The notes under the pieces: model-generated
Told to the model about the DNA's origin: nothing
Seen by the model: the letters and a program-made list of their open reading frames with translations, nothing else
Database searches by the model: none
Translations under genes and position numbers: made by a program
In this document: positions 12,440-24,745 of the stretch, one piece after another
Layout: every line of letters begins with the position of its first letter
Position numbering within the stretch: the stretch's first letter is position 1
NCBI GenBank assembly: GCA_017893485.1
Contig: CM030368.1
Location: 113,614,720-113,678,719, forward strand
Direction of reading: 5' to 3'
Source: Hemerocallis citrina
Lineage: Eukaryota; Streptophyta; Magnoliopsida; Asparagales; Asphodelaceae
Length of the DNA stretch: 64,000 nucleotides

Positions 12440-13108
12440 CGAAGCGCTGGGCTCTAAAGGAGAGCCATTTGGAAGATGAGTTTGAGGAGCAACTCTAGGA
12501 GAGAGTTGTGAGCTCCGAACTCGGTGAGAAGAGGTCCGCCTTGGAGTTGAGCGGAGGGAAGAGCTCGGCTCTAGGAGAGAGCCATTTGTGAGATGAGTGT
12601 GAGGAGGAACACTAGGAGAGAGTTGTGCTCTGAACTTGTTGAGAGGAGGTCCGCTTTGGAGGCGAGCGGAGTGAAGAGCTCCGCTCTAGGAGAGAGCCAT
12701 CTAGAAGACGAGTTTGAGGAGCAACTCTAGGGAGAGAGTTGTGAGCTCCGAACTCGTTGAGAAGAGGTCCGCATTAGAAGGAGCGGAGGGAAGAGCTCTG
12801 CTCTGAGATAGAGCCATCTGGAAGAAGAGTTTGAGGAGCAACTCTAGGAGGGAGTTGTGAGCTCCGAACTTGTTGAGAAGAGGTCCGCCTTGGAGGCGAG
12901 CAGAGTGAAGAGCTCAGCTCTAGGAGAGAGCCATCTGGAAGACGAGTTTGAGGAGCAACTATAGGGGAGAGTTGTGAGCTCCAAACTCGTTGAGAAGAGG
13001 TCCGCCTTGGAGGCGAGCGGAGTGAAGAGCTCGGCTCTGTAGGAGAGCCATTTAGAAGACGAGTTTGAGGAGCAACTCTAGGAGAAAGTTGTGAGCTCCG
13101 AACTCGCT
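12440..13108. repeat. Tandem array of ~116-bp units (about 6 copies)
   Basis: The phrase GAGGAGCAACTCTAGGAG recurs near 12484, 12601, 12716, 12833, 12949 and 13066, each time with GAGCTCCGAACTCG and AGAAGAGGTCCGC. Copies are diverged, some with small indels. They share the GAACTCG core with the next array, so the two arrays are probably related. Confidence 0.85.
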
Positions 13109-13937
13109 ATTTAAGTGAGAGAATCAACGGTTGTAGGAGCAGTTCCGAATGGTGAACCACTTCTAACTCGCTTAAGAGCAAGTTATCCGAAGCAGAATCG
13201 AGCCAAGTGTTGGACTCCGAACTCGTTGTTAGAGGGATTCAACAGTTGTGGGAGCAATTCCGAATGGCGAACCACTTCTAACTTGCTTAAGAGCAAGTTA
13301 TCCGAAGCAGAATCGAGCCAAGTGTTGGACTCCGAACTCGTCGTTAGAGGGATTCAACGGTTGTAGGAGCAATTCCGAATGGCAAACCACTTCTAACTCG
13401 CTTAAGAGCAAGTTATCCGAAGCAGAATTGAGCCAAGTGTTTGACTCCGAACTCGTCGTTAGAGGGATTCAACGGTTGTGGGAGCAATTCCGAATAGCGA
13501 ACCACTTCTAACTCGCTTAAGAGCAAGTTATCCGAAGCAGAATCGAGCCAAGTGTTGGACTCCGAACTCGTTGTTAGAGGGATTCAACAGTTGTGGGAGC
13601 AATTCCGAATGGCGAACCACTTCTAACTTGCTTAAGAGCAAGTTATCCGAAGCAGAATCGAGCCAAGTGTTGGACTCCGAACTCGTCGTTAGAGGGATTC
13701 AACGGTTGTAGGAGCAATTCCGAATGGCAAACCACTTCTAACTCGCTTAAGAGCAAGTTATCCGAAGCAGAATTGAGCCAAGTGTTTGACTCCGAACTCG
13801 TCGTTAGAGGGATTCAACGGTTGTGGGAGCAATTCCGAATAGCGAACCACTTCTAACTCGCTTAAGAGCAAGTTATCCGAAGCAAAATCGAGCCAAGTGT
13901 TGGACTCCGAACTCAGTGTTAAGGGTTAGTAAGTTGT
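13109..13937. repeat. Tandem array of 115-bp units with a 345-bp higher-order repeat
   Basis: Seven units of exactly 115 bp (starts near 13128, 13243, 13358, 13473, 13588, 13703, 13818). Three variants alternate so that 13248-13592 is repeated, apparently without change until near its end, at 13593-13937. This shows a recent trimer duplication. The open frames across it follow from the period and phase and are not evidence of a protein. Such arrays between gag/pol and the 3' LTR are common in Tat/Ogre-type gypsy elements. Confidence 0.92.
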
Positions 13938-14221
13938 GGGAGCAGCCATGTAGAAGAAGCTGGACTCTAAACTCACCATTTAGCGAGTCGTGACTCGGAA
14001 AGATAGAGAAGCAAGAGCAATAATTTTCAATGAAAAGATGTAAAGTTTTATTGAAATAAACTAAGTGGCCGCTTCAATAGGGCGAGCCATTATTACATGC
14101 TATTGGCCGAGTTACAAGCATCAGCCTTATTGAAAATCAATAAGGTGAAGACCTCTTGGGAGGAGCTGGGAGATTCTGAGTCTTGAAGCTCGGCGGGCCC
14201 TTCTGTTCCTTTGTAGGCTCC

Positions 14222-16046
14222 TCAGGGGGGAAGCTCAGCCCCCTCTTTTTGGATGAACTTGGTCAGCTGTCCCCGCTGTATGAGTTCTTCGATCTCCTCC
14301 TTTAGAGCCCGACAATCATCCGTGTCGTGGCCGTGGTCTCTGTGAAAGCTGCACCACTTATCCTTGTTCCTCTTCTTGCCGGGTGTATTCATTCTAGGGG
14401 GAGCACGGAGTAGCCCTTTCTTATCCACCTCCATAAGAACTTCTGATATATTAGCAATGAGGGGGGTGAACTTCTCAAAACGAGGAGTCGGGCGACGCTG
14501 TCCATTACCGTCCTTCTGGGATTTTTGGGACCCCTCTTCGCTTGTGCTCTTCTGTTTGTTCCCGGAAGATGTCTCCTCAAAGCCCAGAAGATTCTCTGCT
14601 TCTTCGGCCCGAATGTACTTATCGCTTCTAAGGAGGTTGGCGAAATTATGCGGGGACTTCTTGGCAAGGGAGGAGCGAAGGTTAGAGTTGAGGACATTTG
14701 ATTGGAAGGCGGCCGCCGCAACTGACGAATTAAGGGAGGCGATGGATCTAACCTCTGCAGTGAACCTCCTTACATAGTCTCTCAACTTCTCTCCCTTCTC
14801 CTGGCGGAGCTGGAGTAACGAGATGCTGGTCTTCTCCGTGCATCTGCTACTCACAAAATGGGTAATGAAGAGGGTTTCAAACTGTTCGAAGGATAATATG
14901 GAAGACGGGGCGAGGCGGGAGTACCATTCCCGAGCCGAACCCATAAGAGTGGCGGGGAAGGTCTTGCACAGCAAGGCATCGGAAGCTTGGTAGATTAGCA
15001 TGAGGGTCTTAAAGCTTTCGATGTGGTCCACGGGGTCCGACTCCCCCGAGTAAGTTTCGAACTGCGGGGGTTTGAAACCTCTTGGGATAGGAGCCTCCAT
15101 GATGGTCCGGGAGAAAGGAGGTCTGCTCGGGCGGATGGTCCTTCCTCTTAACTCTTCATCCTTGTCTATTCGACCGATGCGCCTCTCCATCTCGTGGAGA
15201 CGGCGGTAGAGAGCATCGTCCTTCCGACAGTGGTCAAACGAGCCTCTGGACTCATCTTCATTGGAAAGGGGAGCAGGGACTACAACGACGGTGACTCTGG
15301 GAGCGGCGAGGGCTAGGCATGTGCTGTTGGTTGCTAGGAGCCGGAGGAGGAGTTATGGACCGATGGCGAGGACTTTGGACCCATGGAGGGGTAGGAGCCC
15401 TTTGGGCATTGTTGTTATTAGGTCGAAGGTTATGGGCTTGCAAAACAGTCGCCTGGAACTGGTGGAACTCGGCACGAGTGATGGGTGCCTCATCGTTCCT
15501 CGGATGTTGCCGACCGGCAGGAGAGTGAGGTCTTCTCCTATGGTGCTCGGGTGACTCTCTCCGCCCTCTTTGGGTAGGGGACCTTCTGTAGTCTCGGCGG
15601 TGAGGAGATCGCTCATTCGGATGTTACTGGTGGGAGGCTCCCTCTCGAGCCTGCTTTTCATCCAAACGGCGGCAAAGATCCTCATCCTTCTGCCAATTGA
15701 GGATGGTATTACAAAGGTCGGAAACTCGGGGATTGTGGGAGGCCATAGACACCGTAGAGGCATTATGTATTGAGATGCGGTCCTGATGGAGAGGTTGCTT
15801 CTGCAGGTTGGGACGCGAGGCCCCTGCACCAGCATTCTGAAGACCGGGGGGACCCTTAGGGGGTTGCTGATTCTGAAGAGGAGGCTGGTCCTGTTGGAGA
15901 GCGTCCTCAGCTTGAGGAGGAAGTTTCCCCTGCTGCTGAGCGGGTTGGATGGGGACTTCCTGTTGCTGATCAATGGGGTTGGGTCCACGGTTGGACCCTC
16001 TGGATCTTACTTTCCTAGGAGGCATGGCTGGAGAAGATCTGACCAA
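14222..16046 (-). pseudogene. gag: Gypsy gag polyprotein, broken by one stop and one frameshift
   Basis: Gag forms the particle and binds element RNA. The N-terminal part (16046-15624) is rich in Q and P and ends at an in-frame TAA; the same frame continues to 15258 with an arginine/proline-rich stretch. A frameshift near 15260-15300 then leads into the conserved capsid-like part (from 15190), with FKPPQFETYSGESDPVDHIE, FPATLMGSAREWYSRL and FVSSRCTEKTSISLLQLRQ. The C-terminal zinc-binding site is CSFHRDHGHDTDDC, the variant knuckle seen in Tat-type gags. The start is the first ATG after the primer site. Six consecutive Cs precede the terminal stop, so the end may also be an indel product. No pol follows. 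Confidence 0.88.
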
Positions 16047-16078
16047 CAGGAAGAGGGGAGACTACTATTCGTTTGATT

Positions 16079-16094
16079 CCCACAGATGGCGCCA
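16079..16094 (-). promoter_or_regulatory. Primer-binding site of the gag-only gypsy element
   Basis: Minus strand TGGCGCCATCTGTGGG lies 3 bases inside the 5' LTR. This form is common in Tat-type gypsy elements; I do not assign the tRNA. Confidence 0.7.
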
Positions 16095-16097
16095 ATC

Positions 16098-16712
16098 TGT
16101 TACCGCTAAATCTGGTGTGGGGGCAAACAGATAGTATTTGTGGATTCTTGGAAAACCTGAATAGCAAACCTGGAACCTGTTCCGCCGGAGTTTGACCGTT
16201 GACTCCCGCCGTTCACCTGCAAAAAGTACGAAATACCGGGGTTGATCCCGGCGACGCACCCTCAGACGCTCAAGTCAGTAATCAGGAAGGATTATGAAAG
16301 AGCGTAAATTGGCAAAAGATTGATTACCTCTTAATGGTGGTGGATGGGGGGTATTTATAGTCGCCTTAGGGATCAGATTAGGAATGTAATCCCTGTGATC
16401 AGATAAGGAATGTAATCCTTGTGATCAGATTAGGAATGTAATCCCTAATTCCCAGTGAAAGGACAGATGTGAATCAGGGCTGTTGATTAGGACTAATCAG
16501 GATCCTAATTCTATCATGCTGGACCAGGTTTATTTCGGGTTGGGACCCGTACCCAGTTGAGGTGGATCCGTTCGCGGGTTATTGGGTCGTGAAGAATGAC
16601 CCAGATCCCATTTCAGACCCGTTAGTAGGTGAAATTACCATTTTACCCCTGAGCTTTAAGATTCGTGTCCGATGTGAACGGTCCCGATTTAATCCTATTT
16701 TTAGCCATATCA
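16098..16712 (-). repeat. 5' LTR of the gag-only gypsy element
   Basis: Partner of 5333-5969. Next to the primer site and gag, so it is the 5' LTR for minus-strand transcription. No clear TATA box was seen. Confidence 0.9.
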
Positions 16713-16969
16713 GGTACAAAATGGATAAATGAAATAGGGCATGAACAAATAAAATAAAGAGGATCAAAAATAATAGCTCGATCAAATGGAGACGAAACAA
16801 TAGACAGACAATTGAATCTAGAAGATCAAATAAAGGCGAAAAAAATCAAATAGATGAATATATAGAAAATGAAGATCCAATACATGGTCCAAAAGAAAAT
16901 ACAAGCTGAATAAATACCCAAAAAGGAAAATACATTAAAAAAAACAGAAAATGAAAAACAGGGGTTACA

Positions 16970-17236
16970 GGATCTATCAAGTATGTCATATTATGTACTC
17001 ATCCAGATGCCTCATATTCCTTGAGCATGACGAGCAAGTACTAGTCAGATCTCGATGAGAGTCACTGAACTGTTGTCAAGAACATCCTTAAGTACTTAAG
17101 AAAGACTAAGAATTTGTTCTTGGTATATGGAACCGAGGAAGAGCTTGTTGTAACGGGTTACACTGATGCTAGCTTCCAGTCTGATAAGGACGACTCCAAA
17201 TTGCAATCAAGTTTTGTACTTTGCCTAAATGGTGAA
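16970..17236 (+). pseudogene. Ty1/copia fragment, RT end to RNase H start (part 2)
   Basis: Follows copy B directly. It encodes a decayed YYVLIQMPHIP-like stretch and then TKNLFLVYGTEEELVVTGYTDASFQSDKDDSKLQSSFVLCLNG, the start of copia RNase H (YTDA carries the first catalytic aspartate). Stops occur in the first half. It is cut by copy C exactly within the LNG(G)..VSWKS motif, which resumes at 24746. Confidence 0.9.
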
Positions 17237-18348
17237 TGTCACGCCCAGCTTACCAAAAAGGAATACGGGATACGGATATGCAACATAAGCCCAGCGAATG
17301 GTTTTCACCATTCATAAGTTGTACGGATCTTTACAACATGTACAGAAATAAACAAGAGATATACAAGAAATAACTAACCACGCATGCATGAATAAATTAA
17401 CATAACCAACAGGATTACTTGAAAACAAGAATACTTAATCTCAAATAATCAGGTCTGGAAATAAGACATAAATCCTGGGACAAAAATGCCCAATACAAAA
17501 TCTATGTAGCAATTACAATTTATTCAAACAGCAAATAAACTAATGCAAGAAACTCCAACCAGCCTAGAATACTTGGTCACTTACTCCCTCAGGCAGCTGG
17601 TCACCAAATTCTGCAAGTTTGGCAAATTGCAAGAAAAGGAAAAAAAGAAAAAATGTCCATCAATGCAAGTTACGGGCCGCTTGTAGTGCAGACAACAAGT
17701 ACAGAAAACGAATAACAAAGATACAGAGTAGCAGCAAGAACAAGTACTGAATAAGTATGGAATGGATGTGATAGCAAAGTAGAGTATCTAATTTCTAATC
17801 AAGAAACAGAATCAAGTAACGTGATGAGATAACAGGATGCATGTAACATGTGACAGGTATCAGGTAGCATGCAAGCAGGTAAATATATAACAGGTGTCAA
17901 GTAGTATGTACAGGTAAATATGAATATGCAGATGATCATGTTATTCTCAAGTCTTGTATTTAATCCTATCTAGGTAGCACTTCATGCGTCCAAAATTTTA
18001 CCACATGGTTGCTACTTACATGCAAGTTACGTTTAGACCAAGTGGTGAGTTTCTATAGGGCCATGTACTCAGGCGTCATGCACAGGTAACAGGTAACAGG
18101 TTCATGAATCAGGTAGTAACATAACTGTAACCCCTGTTTTCCCAAAAACGTATTTTTGTGTATTTTCTGTATTTAAAATTGTCGCAAATTATCTTTCTGA
18201 ATTTCAAATTCTTTTGTCAAATTGTAATATTGGATCTCCTATTAAAATCTTTTTTCGATTAATAACTTTATTTGTAAATGTTTCCAACGATTTTTATATT
18301 GTAATGCGAATCTTGTTATGACTTTGACACATATTATGATTATTATTG

Positions 18349-18381
<33 letters not shown>

Positions 18382-18760
18382 GTATTTGTATTTTTAACTA
18401 TTAGTATCATTATTAATTTTAACTGTTTATTTGAAAAAACAATTTCTATGTACTAAGTATAATTGTATTTATTTTAAATAAAGTCTATATTGTAATGTAA
18501 ATTACATTATTTTATAAATTATGTTTTATTGGTTATTTTATATTTTCTTATTGGATTTCTATAACCCTATAACCCATTAAAACCCTATTTTAACCCATAC
18601 CCATTTCTCCTACCCCTTTCAACCCATTTACCTATAGCTTAAACCCGTTAGCTCCTACCAAACCCGTTAGCCCTGTACACCCTACCCGTTATCACCCTTC
18701 AGCCGCCACCTCCAATAACCCAAACCCGTTAATACCTACCCTACCCAAAAACTCCTATAC

Positions 18761-18775
18761 CCTATATACTCAGCC
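18761..18775 (+). promoter_or_regulatory. Putative LTR promoter of copy E
   Basis: CCTATATACTCAGCCG is followed by CTCACCTAACCCTAACTCTCTC, the same TATA / telo-box / CT-rich order as in copies A and D. Confidence 0.4.
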
Positions 18776-19597
18776 GCCTCTCCTCTCACCTAACCCTAAC
18801 TCTCTCTTCTGCCTGTTTATATAAACCCATATTTTACCCATGCAGCCGCTCTCATCAACCCTCCCGATCCTTCTCCGCCCTCTCCTCTCTTCCTCTTGCG
18901 GCGTAGTTTCGCAGCGCCGCACCCCCGTCGCGCCAACCCTTGTTGAACCCCGGCATGCCCCTGCGTTGTCTCGACATCCCTGTGCTATCTCCCTCCGATG
19001 ACTGTAGCAATGCCAGCGAGCCCCAGTCGCAATGCCTTCCAGCCTGAGCATAGGGCCGTCTTCCTCTGTGTGTCGTCTCCCCTCCGTCGCAGCCTCCCTA
19101 CCGCACTCAACCACCACCGTGCTGGCAGCCTTGTCCTACCACTGCCGTGTCCCCTGGCCGCCGCCAGCCAGCCCTCACATCGCCGTCTGCCGCTAAGTCG
19201 AAGCTCCATTGATGGTTGTTTGAGGTTTGATCACATTGATTCTTGGCCGTCCGATTTCTTTGATCATCATCATCTTGATCGTAACCATCGGGGTGATCTT
19301 GGTCGTTCAATCGCGATCATCATCACCTTGAGCTGGACCGTCCGATCTTGTTGATCTTGATCTTGATCTTGATCTGATCCGTGCCGATTCACCCGATCGT
19401 TGTTTGATCATCTTGATCTTGATCTTTGATCTCAGTTGTCCGATCGTGATCGTGATCGTCTCATCCAGATTCGTTGTTTGTGTGATCGTGATTGGTTCGT
19501 GATCCGTTCATTGTGTTCGTTCGTTTTCTCGTGATTTTGTGTTCGTACCCAGAATCCGTTCCCGTTATTCTTGCTTTTGTGTTGTTTTTGTCGTCGT

Positions 19598-19622
19598 CTC
19601 TCAGGCAAGTAACTTGTATTCT
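19598..19622 (+). promoter_or_regulatory. Conserved GC-type 5' splice-site-like motif in copy E
   Basis: CTCTCAGGCAAGTAACTTGTA ends the leader. Paired with the acceptor-like ATTGCAG near 21796 it would define an intron of about 2.2 kb. Confidence 0.4.
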
Positions 19623-22600
19623 TTTCTTTGTGTAATATAAGTACTAAATACCGCCTGTAGTGTAGTTGGATTCTAGAGACAATTTATGTGTGAAACCTCT
19701 TGTTGATATTGTCTTTATTGTGATTACTTGACCATAGTTGCCTCACGACATATATGACATGAATTAACCTAGGGTTGACCACTTTTGATGTGTATGTACA
19801 TGCTATTTTGTGATATCATGTGATTGATGTGTTATTCCTGATATACTTGTCGAATACATGCAGAATACCCTATACCATGTTGTTTGGACATCTAGAACAC
19901 TATATTTCATGCTTGGGTTGATTTGGATGAATTTCGTGTGATCTATGTTGAGTTATGTTTGAAGAACAAATCTGCATTTTTTGTTACCCTGATGTTGATC
20001 AGTATTTTAGACCCTATTAAGGTCAGTATTTGAAAAATTTTGTGAACATGAACTGTAGAGGATTCTGTCTGTTTTCCAACCCTTTTAACGGATCTCAGTT
20101 TCGATTTACGGTTTGTGAGTTATGCCTATTTTACTACTAAGGTGCAGAACGATTTCCAGACTGCATTTTCTATGAATTCTGAAGAGTAATATATTTTTAT
20201 TCTGGTGTTAAAATTATTATTTTGAACTGAAATTTTGCTCAGTACTTCTACAACTGATTGGGATTAACCCTGAATATTTTGGATTTATTTGATGTGTTTT
20301 ACAAACCGATCTATATTTCCAAACAATTGCTATACTAGCAGATTTTTCGTACTGTTCATAAAAGAACCTGATTTTCGACCTATTTCTACTTGTTGTTTGT
20401 AAAATATTTGTGAATACGAAATTTAGCCTATTGTATCTATTTCATTACCCTTGTGGAGGATTTGGATTTCGATTTATGGTTTGTGAGATATTGTTGTTTT
20501 CGTACTGCAGTGTTTACAATTCCATATTTACAAAACTACCACATCTTAATGTTTTATGATTTTTATTGACTAAACTATTTATATTGGAAAATTATGATAT
20601 TTTATATTATGATACTACACATATAGGGGAATACCCCAGATTTTTTGTGGATTTAATTAATGAGTTTTCATGCTGTTTTCCTGACTGTGAATACAAAATA
20701 CTGATTTCTGACTGAACACGTTTTCTGGATTCGAACCTGTTTTGAGTTATGATGTTGTGAAAGACTATATGACTTATATATGTTTAATGGATTGGCCGGA
20801 AGTCTATTTTCCAGATGCTTCGACGGATCCAGTTTGGATTTTTGTAGCAACGGGAATCCCTGTTTTAGTATAGTACTGTCTTGCTGTCCTGAACTAGCAT
20901 TTGAATTGTTCTATTCCTTTATGAACTGTCTATCATCTGTACATGTTCATCTTTCATCTTGAACCTGTTACGTGATTATACCATGCTATTCTTATTCTGT
21001 TAATGACACATACATGCCTGTTTGATAATTATAATAAATAATCAAGCCGGGGTTAAGGGAAAGATCTAGTAGTGGGAAATTATAGAAATGTGTACTTTGG
21101 AAGGGTGCCCGTGTTTCCCATACTGAGCATCTATTATACTGTTATACTGATTACCTGACAGCACACTTCCCTATAGGAAGGTCTACTCGGAGGAGGACTA
21201 ATAGGTTCTGACTATCTGATTACTGTTACTGATTACCTGACTGCACACTTCCATATAGGAAGGTATACTCGGAGGATGACCACTAGGTTCTGACTGTCTG
21301 ATTACTGTCTGATTACTGATAACTGAGTACACGGCCCTATATGACCGCCTACGAAATCTAAACGAAACTGTTTGAATGAAGGAACCATGTGATAAAAGTT
21401 GGGGCACATGAAGTGCTACCTGGATAGTAATGAACAAAAGACTATAAGAACTGACATCTGTTACACTGTTAACTGTTACATGCTACTAGACACTGTCATC
21501 TATTATTGTCTGACTATTATCGGATACTGTTATCCGATACTTCTATCTGTATACCTGTCTGCATACTGTTGACACTTGACACATGTTACTTATACCTATT
21601 AGTATACCATGCTATCTGATTTGTTTTCCAGATTCATGTTAGATGTTATATTCTGTTGACATGTCTATACCATGCTATGTTTGTTCTGTTATTTATCCCA
21701 TGTACTTGTATCCTGCACTACAAGTGGCCCGTAACTTGCATTGACGGGAGTTTGTTTTTCTCTTTTTCCTTTTTCCTGCAATTTATTAATTGCAGGGCCA
21801 GATGGAGTTGGTCATATGAGATATTAGTGCTGAAGGTTTATCTATTATTTCTGTTGCTTATTTGAACAATTGTATCTTATACTTGGATTTATTTGTATTT
21901 GGGCAATGTGACCCAGGATATTGACTTGTCCAGACTTGATTTATTTGAAATTATATTATGTTTTGTTGGTCTATTTGATTCGATTATGCATACTTGGTTG
22001 ATTCTTTTGCTTCCGACTCTGATTATTCCTTGTGAGATGTTGTAAAGATTCTGAACAGCTTATGGATGATGAAAATCATTCGCTGGGCTTTTGTCGCGTA
22101 TCTGTATTCTGTATTCTTTTTGGGAAGCGGGTCGTGACAATAACAGGTTCATGAATCAACAGGTTCATGAATCAAAACATAAAGTACAATAGTTCATGAA
22201 TTAACATAAAGTAAAATAGGTTCATGAATCAAACATAAAGTGGGAAACAAGGGCCCCCTTCTGAGTACACATACCTATATTGTTCACTATTAAGGTCTTT
22301 CTCTTAACCCCGGTTTGGTTACTTATTATTATTATCAAACAGGAATACATGCAAAAAACAGGGTAAGAAGAACATGGCAGGAACAAGAGATAGGTTCAGT
22401 TCGGACAGAAACATGCGCGGGTGACAAACAACTCAGAAAAGGCTAGGACAACGAGACTTTCAATTCTGAACAGCAAGACATGACTGCACAAAAATCAAGA
22501 TTCCCGTTGCCACAAGAATGCAAATCTGGATCCGTCAAAAAATATAGAAAATAGACTCTCGGCCGAATCCAGCACATATACACAAGTCATATAACAACTA

Positions 22601-24745
22601 CAGATTCTGGGACCAAAACAGCGTTGTATACAGAATTCATGTTCAGCCAGAAATTGCAAAGTTGTATTTATCAGCATGAAAATAGCATAAAAACTTACTG
22701 ATTAAATCTAAGAAAAATCTGGAAGATTCCCTAGTATACCTAGTATTAGAAAATAAATTTTCATAATATTACATAATAGATAGCATAGTCAAATAAACTC
22801 GGAAAACAGAAAGATACAGCAAGTTTATGAATCTGAAATTTTTGACACAGTAGTACTAAAACAGTGATAGATCACAAAGTATAACTCGAAATCCAAATCC
22901 GTCAAAAGGGTTGTAAAATAGACACAGCAGGCTACATTTCATATTCGCAAAGTTTTGATCGACCGCGACTTGAAATAGGTTGAAAATACATTTTTTTTCA
23001 CCGAACAGCATGCAGTCTGGAAATATATTGGTTTGTCCACAAGCATGGAATAATTTATAAAAGTTATTAAATAAATCTACAAAAATTAGGGATTGATCAC
23101 AGTCATATCTAGTCATACCCAAAAAAATATTAGATCCAAATCTTACTTTTAACACCAGTTTTAAAATATATAAATAATTATACAGCAAACTCATAAAACA
23201 GAATCTGAAAATTTCAACATAGCTGCAGTAAAATAGCAATAACTCACACATCACAAATCGAAATTGAGATCCGTTGAAGGTTCTGAAAAATAGACAACGA
23301 GGCCTACGAATCATATTCACAAAATAATTTGATTTACGGACCTTAACAGGCTCTAAAATACTGAACCAAAACAGGGTAGCAGCAAAACTAAAACTCTTCT
23401 CATGCATTTAATCAAACAACTTATATGCAATGAATCCAAATTAGAATATAATGTAAAACATGGTATATTAGATATTCAAAACAACATGGTATGGGTATTT
23501 AACGAGTCTACTACAAGATAACACAACTAATACACCAAACATGCAACAAATACACCACATATCATGGATCATGAAGCAACATATATACATGCATCAAGAG
23601 TCTAGTTAGATCTATATTATCTTCATATCGTGTGTGTAACAACTAAATATGATGGATCAAGACTACGAATGGGTCAATGAATGGATCAAGATTTAACAAG
23701 AGTTCATGAAAACAAATCCAAAAAAACAAAAGCGAGACTACAAGCGGTATTTTGTACTTGTATATACAACAAAAATTATACAAGTTACTTGCCTTAGGGT
23801 AGCCGACGAATCTGATGAAAATATGAGAATAACGGGAATGGAGACCTGGCAACGAACACAACACAAGCGGATCTTGACAAGATGATCACGATCGGACGGC
23901 TAGATGTGCTTGGAGATCAACCGCATGCACACAAACAATGGCATCCCGGGGGGTGTGTGCACTGCAACGGGAGGACGACTGCAGATAGGCGACGCAATGG
24001 CATGAGCAACGGTGTTGGGGCTACTAGCATCGGGAGTGGGGGTGTGCTGCGCTCGGGAGGAGAAGGGGAGGTCACGGGGGCGTGCTGTCGTGAGCGCAGG
24101 GCGATGGCGACAGGGGGGTCGCCGAGGTGGGTGCGATGGGGGTCGCCGGCAGTCAGAGGGCGGGGCAACGACAGGGTAGGCCGGCGGTCGGGGCACACGG
24201 GGAGAGGGGGGAAAGAAAGAGATAGATTATGGTTTAGGAGATAAAGGTTATAGATAGTAGTACAACAAATTTTGTTAGGATTTTAATAAGATTTTTGGCA
24301 AGTAGGATTTTGGGGAATCAAGAGAAGATAGGGGAAAACATGATCTGCTTGTTAGGCAGATATGGGGAACGTGAAGCAATATCTGGGAAGACTGGGTAAA
24401 AGAAGATGGTATTGGGTAGCGGGTTAGGATCCAGTAGAACGGATAAAAGGGTTTCAATAGGGTAGATTGGGTAAAAACCAGATCCAATAGGGCAGAAACA
24501 AATAAATAAACAATTAGGCCATGAAATGAAATAGATTAGAATCAACAAATAATTCAGGGATGAAATAATTGGCAGAAAAAATGAATCAAGGAGATCAAAT
24601 CACAGACGACAAAACAATAAATGAATTTATATTGAGAATGAAGAACTAATACATGGTTAGAAAAATGAAAGAATACAATCAGAAAGAATATATTGGGAAG
24701 AAAAATACATTACAAAAATATAAGAAACGGAAAACAGTAGTTACA

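Larger units (their letters stand above)
5333..16712 (-). mobile_element. Gag-only Ty3/gypsy retrotransposon (LARD/Tat-like), minus strand
   Basis: Two LTRs of about 0.6 kb flank an internal region with a degraded gag next to the primer site and, after it, kilobases of noncoding repeats; no protease, RT or integrase is visible. Ends are TGATATGGC...GGTAACA on the minus strand. The flanking 5-mers GGCAC (5328-5332) and GGTAC (16713-16717) are a probable target duplication with one change. By eye the LTRs differ at roughly 3% of positions plus an indel of about 20 bases. Copy D (7068-10409) is inserted in it; without D it is about 8.0 kb. It would depend on a related autonomous element for pol functions. 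Confidence 0.85.
2192..16969 (-). mobile_element. Solo-LTR-like element, TGTAACCCC family, copy B, split by a gypsy element
   Basis: On the minus strand it starts TGTAACCCC at 16969 and ends GGGGCATGACA at 2192. It is bounded by a perfect 5-bp duplication GGATC (2187-2191 and 16970-16974), and the copia frame continues on both sides. Without the inserted gypsy element (5333-16712) it measures about 3.4 kb. It holds a TATATATA box near 5150, the conserved AAGGCAAGTAACTTGTA block near 4680-4697, and a pyrimidine tract ending TTGCAG near 2575. No protein domain is visible. The ends and duplication fit a solo LTR; a non-autonomous element without internal genes is the alternative. Confidence 0.8.
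18126..22139 (+). mobile_element. Solo-LTR-like element, TGTAACCCC family, copy E
   Basis: Starts TGTAACCCCTGTTTTCCC, ends GCGGGTCGTGACA, and is bounded by a perfect 5-bp duplication ATAAC (18121-18125, 22140-22144) inside copy C. Length 4014 bp. It contains a TTA microsatellite (about 18340-18390), a CCTATATACT TATA-like box, a GC-rich leader with GATCTT repeats (19250-19440), the CAGGCAAGTAACTTGTA block at 19600, and TTTTTCCTGCA...ATTGCAG ending near 21796. The tail matches copies B-D. The single perfect insertion and intact ends suggest it is among the younger copies. Confidence 0.85.
17237..24745 (-). mobile_element. Solo-LTR-like element, TGTAACCCC family, copy C, split by copy E
   Basis: Minus strand: starts TGTAACTACTGTTTTCC at 24745 (a variant of TGTAACCCC) and ends GGGCGTGACA at 17237. 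Flanks GTGAA (17232-17236) and GTGTA (24746-24750) differ at one base. Without copy E it is about 3.5 kb. It has the AAGGCAAGTAACTTGTA block near 23782-23797 and the pyrimidine tract ending CTTGCAG near 17610. The GC-rich leader (23900-24200) gives long overlapping ORFs in several frames with no recognisable domain. Confidence 0.8.

Noticed and set aside
13115..13856. Open frames with a repeated GAIPNGEPLLT-type motif
   Set aside because: A 115-bp period rotates through all three frames, so the repeats of protein text only reflect the DNA tandem array.
12440..13937. CRISPR-like array
   Set aside because: Contiguous long units without unique spacers, in a plant retrotransposon.
15353..15988. 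211-codon minus-strand ORF beside gag
   Set aside because: Shadow frame of the Q/P-rich gag N-terminus; the frame starting at 16046 matches the expected gag start after the primer site.
18770..19354. ORFs of 115-118 codons on both strands
   Set aside because: GC-rich leader of copy E; no domain, not shared with sister copies.
22856..23407. 183-codon minus-strand ORF rich in F, C and L
   Set aside because: AT-rich intron-like part of copy C; corresponding parts of the other copies are not open.
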